A DNA stretch of 64,000 nt from Actinacidiphila epipremni (GCF_012034175.1 NZ_JAATEJ010000026.1:80074-144073); one strand, 5' to 3'; counted from the stretch's first letter, positions 50,183 to 59,590 are shown. Numbers and translations are program-made. The notes: a model not told the origin generated them from the letters alone.

Positions 50183-50194
50183 TGGACCAGTCCA
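50183..50194. promoter_or_regulatory. GntR-type operator copy 1
   Basis: TGGACCAGTCCA is a dyad TGGAC-NN-GTCCA and the exact complement of the site at 51054. It lies within a larger dyad GACTGGAC-N10-GTCCAGTC (50173-50198), upstream of the ATP-binding protein gene. Confidence 0.65.
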
Positions 50195-50314
50195 GTCAAG
50201 TCCTGCCGGTGTCTTGCTCGACGCCCAGGGTGAAAGGTCAGGTCAGCGTGAACGCCGGTGCGCCGACGGATGGAGCGAGGTGGTAGCGACCCCGTGCACT
50301 CAACGGTCAGTCGG

Positions 50315-51031
50315 TCACATCGGATAAGTGTCCGTCTGCTCCCAAAGCGACCCCGGTGTGACGCCTTCCTCGCACACCAAGGGGCGACCTTCCTGGTCGT
50401 ATGCGACATGGAGCACGACGGCCACTGCTGCCGGAGTGTCAAGGCGCAGGTGACGTGCCTCCTCCTCCGTGACCAGGCGAGCAGTCGTCACGTCCACGCC
50501 CTCGGCAGGAGTGCGCCCGGTCTGCCGGCCGATGTACCTCGTGGTCCCCTCGGCGATGGGCGCGCGTTGTTCCAGGCGCGGTGCCTCGTCGACCACGTCC
50601 GGCGGGAACCATGCCTCGACATAGCTGTGCGGGGTGCCGTCCGGGAGTTGCATCAGCCGGGCGCGGCGCAGCGCGTACGTGCCGTCGGGCAGGCCCAGCG
50701 CGGTGGCGATGCGAGCGGGCGGGATGGTGCGCTCGGGGTCGCCGATCCGCGTGAACGGCATGCCGCCGGTCACCCGCGCGCTGCCTGACTTCCTGTTGCC
50801 GGCGGGCCGCCCGATCGCCGTCTCGGTCACGACGAAGCCGGCGCCCTGCCGTGCCTCGACCACGCCGTCGTTGCGGAGTACGTCCATCGCCTTGACCACC
50901 GTTGCCCGCGCCACCTGCCACTGTTCGGCGAGGTCCCGGCCCGAGGGGAGTGTCGCTCCTGGCGGAAACTCGCCGCTGGCCATGCGGACGCGCAGGGACT
51001 CTGCGATCTCTTCGTACTTCAGTAGTGCCAT
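50315..51031 (-). CDS. GntR-family regulator, HutC/UTRA type
   Basis: The 238-residue protein has an N-terminal GntR winged helix (ALLKYEEIAESLRVRMASGE; FPPGATLPSGRDLAEQWQVA; RATVVKAMDVLRNDGVVEAR) and a UTRA ligand domain (EAWFPPDVVDEAPRLEQRAP; RLVTEEEARHLRLDTPAAVA). GAGGAG precedes the ATG at 51031. It is divergent from a methyltransferase gene with one TGGAC-NN-GTCCA dyad between and a second near the next gene on the other side, so it probably controls both and itself. Confidence 0.88.
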   Translation of the reverse strand: MALLKYEEIAESLRVRMASGEFPPGATLPSGRDLAEQWQVARATVVKAMDVLRNDGVVEARQGAGFVVTETAIGRPAGNRKSGSARVTGGMPFTRIGDPERTIPPARIATALGLPDGTYALRRARLMQLPDGTPHSYVEAWFPPDVVDEAPRLEQRAPIAEGTTRYIGRQTGRTPAEGVDVTTARLVTEEEARHLRLDTPAAVAVVLHVAYDQEGRPLVCEEGVTPGSLWEQTDTYPM

Positions 51032-51053
51032 AGCTCCTCGTGAGGTTGTGGGC

Positions 51054-51065
51054 TGGACTGGTCCA
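51054..51065. promoter_or_regulatory. GntR-type operator copy 2
   Basis: TGGACTGGTCCA lies between the gntR-type start (51031) and the methyltransferase start (51089), where it would cover both promoters. It is the exact complement of the copy at 50183. Confidence 0.7.
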
Positions 51066-51088
51066 CCGGTGCAGAGGATACTGCCGGC

Positions 51089-51898
51089 ATGTCGTCCCCC
51101 GAGCTGGCGCCCGAGGTCACCACCTTCTACACCGACGTCTTCGATGAAGGCAGCCGACTGACCTCTTCCGCTGATGGGCGGCTGGAACTGCTGCGCACGC
51201 AGGAGCTGTTGCGCCGCTTCCTGCCGAAGGCACCAGCCCGCGTACTCGACGTCGGCGGCGGTACGGGCGTGCACGCGCGGTGGCTGCTTGAGGACGGCTA
51301 CGAGGTGCGGCTCGTGGACCCGGTGGCGCGGCACGTGGAGCAGGCCCGCGAGGTCTGCCCGGCCGATCTCGGTGACGCCCGCAGCCTCGACGCGGAGGAC
51401 TCGTCGTACGACGTGGTCACGCTGCTGGGCCCGCTCTACCACCTGCCTGACCGTGACGAACGGCTCCAGGCTCTCTGCGAGGCGGTTCGCGTCGCCCGCC
51501 CCGGCGGGCTTGTCGCAGCGGCGGCCATCAACCGTTACGCCTCGGTCTTCGAGCACACCGCTCTGGCTCACCTGCACACCGAACGCTTGCGGAAGTCGAT
51601 CGCGGACATCCTCGCCACCGCCACCTACGACGGCCGCCGCGGCTTCACCGTCTCCTACTTCCACAAGGCGGAAGAACTCGCGGCGGAAGCGCGTGCCGCA
51701 GGGCTCCGGGACGTCCAGGTGTTCGGCATTGAAGGCCCCGCCTGGTCGCTCCTCAAAGCGGTCGAGCAGAGCACCGGTGCCCCGCCCGACGACGCCCTCT
51801 TCCAGTCCGCCCTGACCGCCGCCCGCCTCGCCGAGCCCTACCCCGAACTCCTCGCCGCCAGCTCCCACCTCCTGGCCATCGGCTACGCGGTCGAATGA
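51089..51898 (+). CDS. SAM-dependent methyltransferase
   Basis: The 269-residue protein has ARVLDVGGGTGVHARWL as SAM motif I, VRLVDPVARHVEQA as the acidic loop, YDVVTLLGPLYHLPDRDERL as motif IV and ARPGGLVAAAAINRYAS. The GPLYHL signature is shared with many small-molecule methyltransferases. Substrate unknown. A GATACT hexamer six bases before the ATG suggests leaderless transcription, directly over the GntR operator. Confidence 0.85.
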   Translation: MSSPELAPEVTTFYTDVFDEGSRLTSSADGRLELLRTQELLRRFLPKAPARVLDVGGGTGVHARWLLEDGYEVRLVDPVARHVEQAREVCPADLGDARSLDAEDSSYDVVTLLGPLYHLPDRDERLQALCEAVRVARPGGLVAAAAINRYASVFEHTALAHLHTERLRKSIADILATATYDGRRGFTVSYFHKAEELAAEARAAGLRDVQVFGIEGPAWSLLKAVEQSTGAPPDDALFQSALTAARLAEPYPELLAASSHLLAIGYAVE

Positions 51899-52038
51899 CC
51901 GGCCGGCGCCCCTGCTCCTCGCGAGACTTTGTCGGCAACCCACCGCAGGTGCGCCTCGGACCGGCCACGATCGGCACGGCCGGCCTGGAGCATCGCCCTC
52001 GGACGGTCCGGTGTTCACCCGACCGGGGAGGGCCCGGA

Positions 52039-52398
52039 TCAGCCGCGATTTCCCGTGGGCTCGGGTTCGAAGAGGGTGAGTGGTCCTTCGAGGACGAGGG
52101 CCGTGAGGCCGGACTCGGTTCCTGTCGTGTGGTTTTCGGCCTCCTCCCAGCGGGCGCCCTGGCCTGCGGTGATGGGGACGCGGGTGCCGTCCTGGCCGGC
52201 GACCCAGCCGCTGCCTGTGACGACCAGGAGCAGTTGCGCGGAAGTGGCCGGGTGCGTCCCGATGGTGCCGCCGGGTGCGAGGGTGAGGCAGGTGACCTGG
52301 ACCTGGCCCGCACCTGCGGCGACGCGGGTTGCGTGCAGGCCGGTGCTTCCGTGGTGAGTCATAAGCCGCTCGGCGCGTTCGAAGCGGAAGATCTCCAT
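52039..52398 (-). CDS. Cupin-domain protein
   Basis: The 119-residue single cupin has motif 1 as APGGTIGTHPATSAQLLLVV and motif 2 as ITAGQGARWEEAENHTT, retaining some but not all metal-ligand histidines (the HxH pair is reduced). Small cupins of this type can be isomerases or binding proteins. The ATG at 52398 is the only start that fits the domain length. Confidence 0.75.
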   Translation of the reverse strand: MEIFRFERAERLMTHHGSTGLHATRVAAGAGQVQVTCLTLAPGGTIGTHPATSAQLLLVVTGSGWVAGQDGTRVPITAGQGARWEEAENHTTGTESGLTALVLEGPLTLFEPEPTGNRG

Positions 52399-52565
52399 GG
52401 CTGGTCCCCCGTCGGGCGGAGCGGGTCGGAAGGCAGAGAGCATAGACCCGCTGCTGCGACGCGGCGTTGAGAGTCGGAGTGGCGGGCCACGGGCTGATCG
52501 CCGCCGCCCGCGGGTCCGGCCCGGATCGGCTCCGGGCCCGGGGGCGGCTCGTGTGGAGGCCGACG

Positions 52566-53360
52566 TCAGAGGGAGAGGGCGGACTCCGTGACGGTCTGGC
52601 CCTGGGGTGGGGCGTAGACGTGGAGGGGCTTGTCGAAGGCGCTGAAGGTGATCGTGCCGCTGCCGTCCGTACCGGGACCCTTCGCGCCGGGCTCGGTCAG
52701 CTTCACGGCGTACGGCTTCCCGGTGTCGGCGACGTAGACGACGAGGTCGCCGTCGCTGTCGTGCTGGGTGAGGGGGATGACGGTCTGGCCGTCGACCTTC
52801 ACCGGGGCGGCCTTGGTGAGGGGCGCGCCGTCGTCCGCGGTGAAGCCGGCCATGAAGGTCTTGAGGTCGCAGAAGTCCTTCAGGTCGGGGTCGGTGGCCG
52901 CCGTGCCGGGCTTCTTCAGCCAGCGGCCGTGCAGCGCCGTGCCGAGGGCCCGGCCGTCCTTGCCCTGGTCCTTCCAGAAGGTCGCGTCCGCCTTCAGGTA
53001 GGTGTACTCGGTGGTGCTGATGATCTTCATGTCGCCGCCGTCCTCGCCGACGGTGGCCACGCACTTGCCGGATGTCGCGACGGTGACGTCGAGGTGGGCC
53101 GGCTTGTCGCCGTCCATCTCCTGGCCCACCACGTGCACGGACGTCAGGGCGTTCATGGCGGCGGTGGCCCTGTCGGATATCTGCTGCGCGCTGAGCGCGT
53201 CCAGCGGGCCAGCGGGCGCCGCCGCGTGCGTGGCGGGGGCCGAGGCCGTGCCGGCCGGCGCGGACGTGCTGCCGCTCGCGGACTTCTTGCCGCCGCAGCC
53301 GGTCAGTACGACGGCCGCGGCCGTGCACAGCAGTGCGGCCGTCAGTACGGTGTGCTTCAT
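52566..53360 (-). CDS. Secreted lipoprotein, LppX/LprG-like fold likely
   Basis: The 264-residue precursor has a signal peptide and lipobox VLTGCGG near residue 22, an Ala/Pro/Thr linker, and a beta-rich domain with MNALTSVHVVGQEMDG, EYTYLKADATFWKDQ, GRWLKKPG and KPLHVYAPPQ. This fits the actinobacterial LppX_LprAFG-type or DUF-type lipid-binding lipoproteins. Two cysteines (CVAT and FCDL) could form a disulfide. The exact ligand is unknown. Confidence 0.75.
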   Translation of the reverse strand: MKHTVLTAALLCTAAAVVLTGCGGKKSASGSTSAPAGTASAPATHAAAPAGPLDALSAQQISDRATAAMNALTSVHVVGQEMDGDKPAHLDVTVATSGKCVATVGEDGGDMKIISTTEYTYLKADATFWKDQGKDGRALGTALHGRWLKKPGTAATDPDLKDFCDLKTFMAGFTADDGAPLTKAAPVKVDGQTVIPLTQHDSDGDLVVYVADTGKPYAVKLTEPGAKGPGTDGSGTITFSAFDKPLHVYAPPQGQTVTESALSL

Positions 53361-53526
53361 CGTTCGGGGGAACCCTTCTCGTAGGCGGGAGAAGGATAGG
53401 GATACGCTGTGACATTCCTGTACGTGGCTCCGTACGCGCGCCAGTACGCGACCCTGTACGCACCCCCGTACGCGGTCCCGTCCCCGGGCGATTGGCGGAC
53501 ACCCCGCGTGAGCGTACGGTTCCGGC

Positions 53527-56496
53527 ATGAACCGTGAGCTCGTCAGCCCCGTGTTGGTCGGACGTCGAGCCGAACTGGCCCGGCTGCGGGGGCTGTTGGA
53601 GCGGGCGGTCGGCGGGGAGCCGGTCGCCGCGGTGGTCGTGGGCGAGGCCGGGGTGGGCAAGAGCCGGCTGGTCCGGGAGGTCGTCGCGGTCGCCCGGGCG
53701 TCGGGCGTGCGGGTCCTTGCCGGGGGATGCGTGGAACTCGGCGGCGAGGGGCTGCCGTTGGCGCCGCTGATGGATGTGCTGCGGGCCGTCGCCCGCTCGA
53801 CGCCCGCCGCAGAGCTGGACCGGTGCCTCGGCCCGGCCCGCCGCGAACTCGCCCGGCTGCTCCCCGAGTTGGACCCGCTCGCGGAGTTCGGCGACAGCCA
53901 GGACCGCTCGCCGACGCAGCTGCTGGAGCATGTCCTGGGCCTGCTCACCCGGCTCGCCTCGGACCGGCCCATGCTCGTGGTCGTCGAGGACCTGCACTGG
54001 GCCGACCGGTCCACCCTCGACATGGTGGCGTTCCTGGTCCAGACGGTGCAGGAACTCGGCGTGATGCTGCTGATGACCTACCGGTCCGACGAGCTCCACC
54101 GGCGGCACCCGTTGCGGCCGTTGGTCACCGCGTGGGAGCGGGCGCGCAGCGTGGAGCGCGTCGAGTTGGGCCGGCTGAGCCGGACCGAGGTGGCGATGCA
54201 GCTGCACGCGATCGGCGGTACGCCGCCGGGCGCCGCGTTCGCCGACGTCGTCTTCGAGCGCTCGCAGGGCAACGCGTTCCTGGTCGAGGAGATCGTCGCC
54301 GCGGTGGACGGCGGAGCCGATCCGCACGAACTGCCGCCGTCGCTGCGGGACGTCCTGCTCGCCAGGACCGAGACGGTCTCCGAGCCCACCCAGCGGATCC
54401 TCCGCACCGCCGCCGCGGCGGGGCTGTGCGTGGAGGAGAAGCTGCTGGAGGTCGTCGCCGGCGTCGGCGAGGCCGACTTCTACGCGGCCCTCCGCGAGGC
54501 CGTCGAGCACCATCTGCTGGTGGTCGACCACACCGGCCACAGCTACGCGTTCCGGCACGCGCTGACCCGCGACGCGCTCTACGACGACATGCTCCCCGGC
54601 GAGCGCGTACGGCTGCACACCGCGTACGGCACCGCGCTGTCCGGCGACCCCGGACTGCTCGGCCAGGACGGCAACATCGCCGCGACCCTCGCGCACCACT
54701 GGTACGCCGCCCTCGACCTGCCGCGCGCGCTGTCGGCGTCGGTGCTGGCCGGGCGGCAGGCCGCCGCCGCGTTCGCGCCGGCCGAGGCGCTGCGCCACCT
54801 CGAACGGGCGCTGCAGATATGGGACCGGGTCCCGGACGCGGTGGAGCGCGCCGGGCTGGACTGGATCGCGCTCAACGTGCTGGCCGCCGAGACCGCCTTC
54901 GCCGCCGGCGAGCCGCACCGCGGGCTGACCGTCATCGACCATGTGCTGGCCCGCACCGACCTGGCCGCCGACCCGCTGCGGCGGGCGCACCTGGTGGAGC
55001 GGCGGTCGTTCATGCTGCGCGGGCTCGGCCGCGACGACGAGGCGACCAGCCAACTGCGGGACGCGCTCGCGCTCATGCCGGGCCGGCCCGTCACCGCCAC
55101 CCAGGCGATGGTGCTCGCGGCGCTGGCCAACTCCCTCATGCACGTGGACGACATGGACGGCGCGGCGGCGACGGCCCGGCGGGCGGTGGCGTCGGCGCAG
55201 GAGTGCGGGGCCTTCGCCCAGCAGGCCGAGGCGCTGATCACGCTGGGCGCCGCGGTGGCCTACCAGGGCGACGCGGCGGCCGGGCTCGCCGCCCTGCGCG
55301 AGGGCATCGCGGTCGCCGAGCGGCACGGACTGCCCGCGGTGACGGTACGGGGCCACACCAACCTCTCCGACGTCCTGGCGCTGCTCGGCCGGCACGCGGA
55401 GGCCGCCGAGACCGCCCGCACCGGCGTCACGCTGGCCGCGCAGGCCGGGCTCGCCCGCTCGTGGGGCGCGATGCTCACCGGCAATCTCGCCGAGCCGCTG
55501 CTGCGGCTGGGCCGTTGGCGCGAGGCGCTGGACCGTATCACCGAGTCGCTGACCGACGAGCCCACGGGCGCCTTCGCCAGCACATTGCTGCTGGCGCGGG
55601 CCGAGTTGGAGCTGTGGCAGGGGGACGCGGGGCGGGCCGAGGAGGACGTACGCAGCGCGCGGCGGCACTTCAGCGGCGCGGACGTGCAGTACACCGCGCC
55701 GATGGCGTACATCGAGGCCGAACTGGCGCGTGGGCGAGGTGAGTTGGGTGTAGCGCGGGAGCGGGTGCATGCGCAGTTGGGCGGTCCGCTCACCCGGGCG
55801 CATCTGCGGTACGCGTGGCCGCTGCTGTGGCTGGCCGTGCGGATCGAGGCCGACGCGGTCGCGGCGGGTGAAGTCCCGGGATTCGCCGGGTCGTCGGAGA
55901 TACGGGAACGTCTGCGCGGGCTGACGCGGGCCCTTCCGGTGACCACTCCCTCGGCGCGCGCGTACCGGGCCATGGCCGACGCGGAGGCGGCCCGCTGCGA
56001 GGGGAGCGGCGAAGTCGCCGCGTGGCAGGGGGCGTTGGAGGCGACGCGGGAGGCCGAGGAGGCGTTCCCGCGCTGCTACTGCCTGTTCCGGCTGGCCGAG
56101 GCGCAGGTGCAGGACAGCGCGTACGGGCCGGAGGCCGCCGCGCCGACCGCGGCGGAATGCCTGCGCCTGGCCGAGGAGTTGGCCGCGACGACCGCCGAGG
56201 ACGTACGGGGACTCGCCCGGCGGGCGCGGCTGCGGATCACCCCGCCCGCGGCGGACCCCGCGCCGGACCGGCCGAACCTGCGGATCCGGCTCACCGACCG
56301 GGAGTTGCAGGTGCTCGGGCTCGTCGCGGAGGGCCGCTCCAACGGCCAGATCGCGGCGACGCTGTTCATCAGCCCGAAGACCGCGAGCGTGCATGTGTCC
56401 AACATCCTGGCGAAGTTGAACGTCTCGACGCGGACGGAAGCGGCGACGCACGCGCACCGGCTGAGCCTGCTGCCGGCGAGCGGGGCGGCCGGGTAA
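53527..56496 (+). CDS. LuxR-family LAL regulator with AAA-type ATPase domain
   Basis: The 989-residue protein is a large ATP-binding regulator of the LuxR family (MalT/LAL type). It has Walker A GEAGVGKS at residues 39-46, Walker B-like MLVVVEDLHWAD near 150, a long TPR-like helical middle (LVERRSFMLRGLGRDDEATS; TLGAAVAYQGDAAAGLAALR), and a C-terminal LuxR HTH (LTDRELQVLGLVAEGRSNGQ; ISPKTASVHVSNILAKLNVS). LAL proteins activate antibiotic or catabolic genes; the target is not evident. It stands alone, convergent with nothing obvious. Confidence 0.92.
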   Translation: MNRELVSPVLVGRRAELARLRGLLERAVGGEPVAAVVVGEAGVGKSRLVREVVAVARASGVRVLAGGCVELGGEGLPLAPLMDVLRAVARSTPAAELDRCLGPARRELARLLPELDPLAEFGDSQDRSPTQLLEHVLGLLTRLASDRPMLVVVEDLHWADRSTLDMVAFLVQTVQELGVMLLMTYRSDELHRRHPLRPLVTAWERARSVERVELGRLSRTEVAMQLHAIGGTPPGAAFADVVFERSQGNAFLVEEIVAAVDGGADPHELPPSLRDVLLARTETVSEPTQRILRTAAAAGLCVEEKLLEVVAGVGEADFYAALREAVEHHLLVVDHTGHSYAFRHALTRDALYDDMLPGERVRLHTAYGTALSGDPGLLGQDGNIAATLAHHWYAALDLPRALSASVLAGRQAAAAFAPAEALRHLERALQIWDRVPDAVERAGLDWIALNVLAAETAFAAGEPHRGLTVIDHVLARTDLAADPLRRAHLVERRSFMLRGLGRDDEATSQLRDALALMPGRPVTATQAMVLAALANSLMHVDDMDGAAATARRAVASAQECGAFAQQAEALITLGAAVAYQGDAAAGLAALREGIAVAERHGLPAVTVRGHTNLSDVLALLGRHAEAAETARTGVTLAAQAGLARSWGAMLTGNLAEPLLRLGRWREALDRITESLTDEPTGAFASTLLLARAELELWQGDAGRAEEDVRSARRHFSGADVQYTAPMAYIEAELARGRGELGVARERVHAQLGGPLTRAHLRYAWPLLWLAVRIEADAVAAGEVPGFAGSSEIRERLRGLTRALPVTTPSARAYRAMADAEAARCEGSGEVAAWQGALEATREAEEAFPRCYCLFRLAEAQVQDSAYGPEAAAPTAAECLRLAEELAATTAEDVRGLARRARLRITPPAADPAPDRPNLRIRLTDRELQVLGLVAEGRSNGQIAATLFISPKTASVHVSNILAKLNVSTRTEAATHAHRLSLLPASGAAG

Positions 56497-56642
56497 GGGA
56501 CCTTAGGCGGGACCTTAGGCGCGGGGGCGGCGGGCGGAAGTAGGGTGGTCGCCCGATCCGGCCGGGTGCGTCTTATCCCTAGTTTCGTTCCTGGGCGGGC
56601 CGGTGCGGTCCGCCGGGGGAACGGACTTCAGGGGAGCGGGAC

Positions 56643-57233
56643 ATGTTCAAGACGAAGGTGAAGAGGCTGGCGATGGCGTCGGCTCTGGCGGCGAGCTGCG
56701 CGGTGGGTCTGCTGGCGGCGAGCCCGTCGCCGGCGTGGGCGGGCACCACGGCGTCGTCGATCTATCTGGCGCTGCCCTACCCGCCGCTCATCGAGGTGCC
56801 CGGCTGGTCGACGGCCTCCGGGACCGGGCTCGACCTGTGGGAGCGCAACTCCAAGTACGGGACGTGGGACCGGCCCGGCGCGAACCAGCAGTGGAGCCTG
56901 CCGACGAACGGCCACGGCGGCATCGACGGAGCGGCCGGCTTCGTCAAGAACGTCTACAGCGGCCTGTGCATCGAGACCGACGGCCACGCCGGCAACGCCG
57001 TCTACCAGGCCCCCTGCAACGGCTCGGCCCACCAGCAGTGGCGCTTCGACCAGTTCCGGCTCTGGGACTGGGGCAACGGCAACTGGGCCTACTACTTCCA
57101 CATCACGAACCCGTACTCCGGCCTCGAACTCAACGCCAACCAGGACGCGTACGCCAACGGCACGGCCGTCATCGTCTGGTGGCCCCAGGCGGGCGACGTC
57201 GTCGACAACGAGGCGTGGGAGATCGAGCAGTAG
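56643..57233 (+). CDS. Secreted ricin-type (R-type) lectin
   Basis: The 196-residue precursor has a Sec signal peptide ending near AWA (residue ~34) and a beta-trefoil with QxW motifs: NQQWSLP, HQQWRFDQF, and a final AWEIEQ. Two cysteines in SGLCIETDG and QAPCNGS can pair as in RICIN repeats. No catalytic module is attached. It probably binds extracellular galactosides or similar sugars. Confidence 0.85.
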   Translation: MFKTKVKRLAMASALAASCAVGLLAASPSPAWAGTTASSIYLALPYPPLIEVPGWSTASGTGLDLWERNSKYGTWDRPGANQQWSLPTNGHGGIDGAAGFVKNVYSGLCIETDGHAGNAVYQAPCNGSAHQQWRFDQFRLWDWGNGNWAYYFHITNPYSGLELNANQDAYANGTAVIVWWPQAGDVVDNEAWEIEQ

Positions 57234-57427
57234 CCCCACACGAACCCGGGACGCGGAGGGGTCACGCCAGCGGAGTGACCGTTCACCGGCGGTGACCGTT
57301 ACGCTGGGGCATGGTCGGCTCGGTCTCGGGAGGTTCGGCAGCATGGAGCCCTGGGGCTTCGGGCTTCTCGCGGTGCGCGGCCCGCACGGCCGCCCATGGG
57401 GAGGGCGACCGTGCGGGGCGTGGGGCG

Positions 57428-58588
57428 TCAGTGGTGGGTGCGGCGGCGGTGGGTGGCTGCGGCGACGGTGAGGGCGCCGGCGAGTACGAGGGCGCCGGCG
57501 CCGAGGGCCATCGGGGTGTTGTCGTTGCTGCCGGTCTCGGCGAGTTGGGCCGAGGGGGCCGAGGCGGCGGCCGGGGAGGCGGTGGCGGTGGGCGTCGGGG
57601 CCGGGGAACTGGCCTTGGCGGGTGCCGCCTTGACGTCGAGGGTGGTCCGCTGGGCGCAGAAGGTCGTACCGGACAGCGGCTTGGCGCCGGCGTTGACGAG
57701 GACGCAGTCGGTCAGCTCGGCCCGGTGGCCGCCGGCCGCGGCGTCGTAGGACAGGCGGATCTGGGCGACCTTGGCGGTGTGCGGCGGCAACGTGAAGTCC
57801 TTGCCGTCCAACTCCCAGATCGACGTGCCCGGTTCGGCGGAGTCGGTCTTCGGGGTGAGGGCGGTCCACCGGCCCGCGCGCTGCACCTCGACGGTGGCGT
57901 GGGTGTCGGTGAGCAGGACATGCGTGATGTTCTCGTACCCGGACGCCGTCGGGTCGGTGACCTTCGTGGTGAGGACGGCACCCGGGCCGCCCGCGGTCAC
58001 GGACGCGGGTACGCCCGACAGCGCCGAGGACAGCGCGTCGACCATGATGACGTGGTCGTCCGTGGCCGCCGCCGCTCCGGCCGCGGTGCGCGAGACGGTG
58101 GTGTGCACCTTCAGCGACTGGGTGCCGCCGTTGGAGTCGCCGTTGTGGGGCGTGCCCATGGGCAGCCCGATGCGCAGCCGGACGGTACGGGTGGCGCCGG
58201 GCGCCAGGGTGAAGCTGCCGGGCAGCTCCCCCGAGAAGGCGGGGGAGTGGAAGTCGAGCGGCACCGGCTGCCAAGTGCCGTCGTCGGCGCGGTATTCCAG
58301 GCTCGCGGCGTTCTCCGGCAGCCCCCCGCCGCCGTCGAGGAGGAAGCGCAGGACGAGCGGGTCGGTCGTGGTGGTGCCGGTGTTGGTGACGGTGTCGGTG
58401 TACTCCACCGGCTGCCCGGCCAGGCCCAGTTCGGCCGGCGCCGGGGCGGACAGCGCGACCAGGTCCTGCTGCGGCCCGTCGTCGGCGAGCGCCGCCGGTG
58501 CCAGGCCGAACCCGGCGACGGCCAGCAGCAGCCCGATCCCCCCGGCTGCCGCGGTCCTCCGGGCTGTGCGTCGTGCGATGCGGTTCAA
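57428..58588 (-). CDS. Sortase-anchored surface protein (LAETG)
   Basis: The 386-residue precursor has a signal peptide (GLLLAVAGFGLAPAALA), beta-sandwich-like repeats (VEYTDTVTNTGTTTTDPLVL), a Pro/Ala/Thr spacer and a C-terminal LAETG motif followed by a hydrophobic span and an RRRTHH tail. LAxTG is the signal of class E sortases in streptomycetes, so it should be linked to peptidoglycan. The TTG start has GGGGGGAT six bases upstream. Confidence 0.85.
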   Translation of the reverse strand: MNRIARRTARRTAAAGGIGLLLAVAGFGLAPAALADDGPQQDLVALSAPAPAELGLAGQPVEYTDTVTNTGTTTTDPLVLRFLLDGGGGLPENAASLEYRADDGTWQPVPLDFHSPAFSGELPGSFTLAPGATRTVRLRIGLPMGTPHNGDSNGGTQSLKVHTTVSRTAAGAAAATDDHVIMVDALSSALSGVPASVTAGGPGAVLTTKVTDPTASGYENITHVLLTDTHATVEVQRAGRWTALTPKTDSAEPGTSIWELDGKDFTLPPHTAKVAQIRLSYDAAAGGHRAELTDCVLVNAGAKPLSGTTFCAQRTTLDVKAAPAKASSPAPTPTATASPAAASAPSAQLAETGSNDNTPMALGAGALVLAGALTVAAATHRRRTHH

Positions 58589-58928
58589 CGTATCCCCCCA
58601 GGATGCGTGTCACGGCGCGGTCGGGACCTGCGCCGGAAAGGCGGAACCTGTCCGGTTCCGCAGGGCTTGACCGGTCCGGGAGGCGAGTAGTTGTGCAGCT
58701 CCGCGGGCTGTTCCACGGCTGTGACGGGAAGCGGACGTCCCGCTGACGCAGCCGCCGGAAGCCGTACGTGAGCGGGTTCGCGCGGCCGGGCGCCATGGCG
58801 GACGCCGCCCCCGGGCGGCTGCGGGGACGGCGTCGTCGTACCGGCGAAGGGCCGGGCTCAGCTCAGCGGAACAAGCTCACCGGAACCGGCTCGGCGGCCG
58901 GCCCGGCAGAACCGGCTCGGCAAGCGGC
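58589..58928. other. Intergenic region between two minus-strand exported genes
   Basis: No gene seen. Near 58890-58925 AGAACCGGCTCGGC and GGAACCGGCTCGGC are repeated in tandem, ending at the stop codon of the SH3-like gene at 58929. This resembles the repeat-at-stop pattern elsewhere in the window. Confidence 0.4.
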
Positions 58929-59213
58929 TCAGCAGAACCAGCCGTTCTGCACCCACCCGTGCCGATTGATGTCGCCGTACGCGAAGCCGTACACCCACGA
59001 GCCGTCGACCTGCTCGACGAGGAAGGTCTGGCCCTGGAAGAGCGTGCCCTGCCAAGCGCCGAGCGGCTCGGTGCGGACGTAGAGGTCCTGCGCGCAGACG
59101 GTCTCGCGGACCCCGACCGTGCCGTTGGCGGCGCCCGCCGGGAGGGCGGCGGTCAGCAGGGCGGCGGCGGCCAGGACGGCGGCGCCGGCGCCCAGGGTGG
59201 CGGTTCGCAGCAT
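58929..59213 (-). CDS. Small secreted SH3-like protein A
   Basis: The 94-residue precursor has a clear Sec signal peptide (AAVLAAAALLTAALPAGAA) and a mature domain of about 65 residues with SH3b spacing: DLYVRTEPLGAWQGTLFQGQ, FLVEQVDGSWVYGFAYG and GWVQNGWFC. Two cysteines bracket the domain. GGGAG is eight bases before the ATG. It lies 60 bp after the gene for a second small secreted protein. Possible roles are cell-wall binding or a developmental signal; neither is shown. Confidence 0.75.
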   Translation of the reverse strand: MLRTATLGAGAAVLAAAALLTAALPAGAANGTVGVRETVCAQDLYVRTEPLGAWQGTLFQGQTFLVEQVDGSWVYGFAYGDINRHGWVQNGWFC

Positions 59214-59272
59214 GGTGGACTCCCGCGTGTGGAGGGGACGTTGAGGAGGGTGAAGGGGCGGACGAGCCGGCG

Positions 59273-59590
59273 TCACCAGGAGTCGTAGCCGCCGATGCAC
59301 TCGATGCGCAGATAGCCCCAGTCGTTGGGCCCGTAGTCGAAGGTGGCGGCCCAGCCGTTGTATACCGGGTGCGCGCCCGGCGTGTGGCCGATCTTCTTGC
59401 CGTAGCCGAGGGTGCGCAGCAGCCCCGAAGGGCCGCTGGAACTGTCGTAGTTGGCGTAGAAGCTGGCGCTCTGGCAGACCACGACGGCGTGTTCCGGCGG
59501 TACCGCGGCCTCGGCGGACGGCAGCAGGGCACTCGCGGCGGGCAGGGCCAGCAGGCAGGCGGCGGTGAGCGTACGACGGCGTCGCGTCAT
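59273..59590 (-). CDS. Small secreted SH3-like protein B
   Basis: The 105-residue precursor has a signal peptide (LLALPAASALLPSAEAA) and a short domain with VVCQSASFYANYDSSSGPSG, KKIGHTPGAHPVYNGWAATF and YGPNDWGYLRIECIG. The N- and C-terminal cysteines mirror those of the neighbouring protein, and the beta pattern is similar, so the two are likely diverged paralogues in one operon. Function unknown. Confidence 0.72.
   Translation of the reverse strand: MTRRRRTLTAACLLALPAASALLPSAEAAVPPEHAVVVCQSASFYANYDSSSGPSGLLRTLGYGKKIGHTPGAHPVYNGWAATFDYGPNDWGYLRIECIGGYDSW

Noticed and set aside
51899..52010. Minus-strand fragment SEAHLRWVADKVSRGAGAP
   Set aside because: It reads like the end of a protein, but it is too short, without start or context; possibly a remnant, not supported as a feature.
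52039..56457. Open minus-strand frame of 1472 codons opposite the LAL regulator
   Set aside because: It is Arg/Gly/Ala-rich with no domain and is the antisense of a well-supported LuxR/LAL gene. Only its last 120 codons (cupin) are real.
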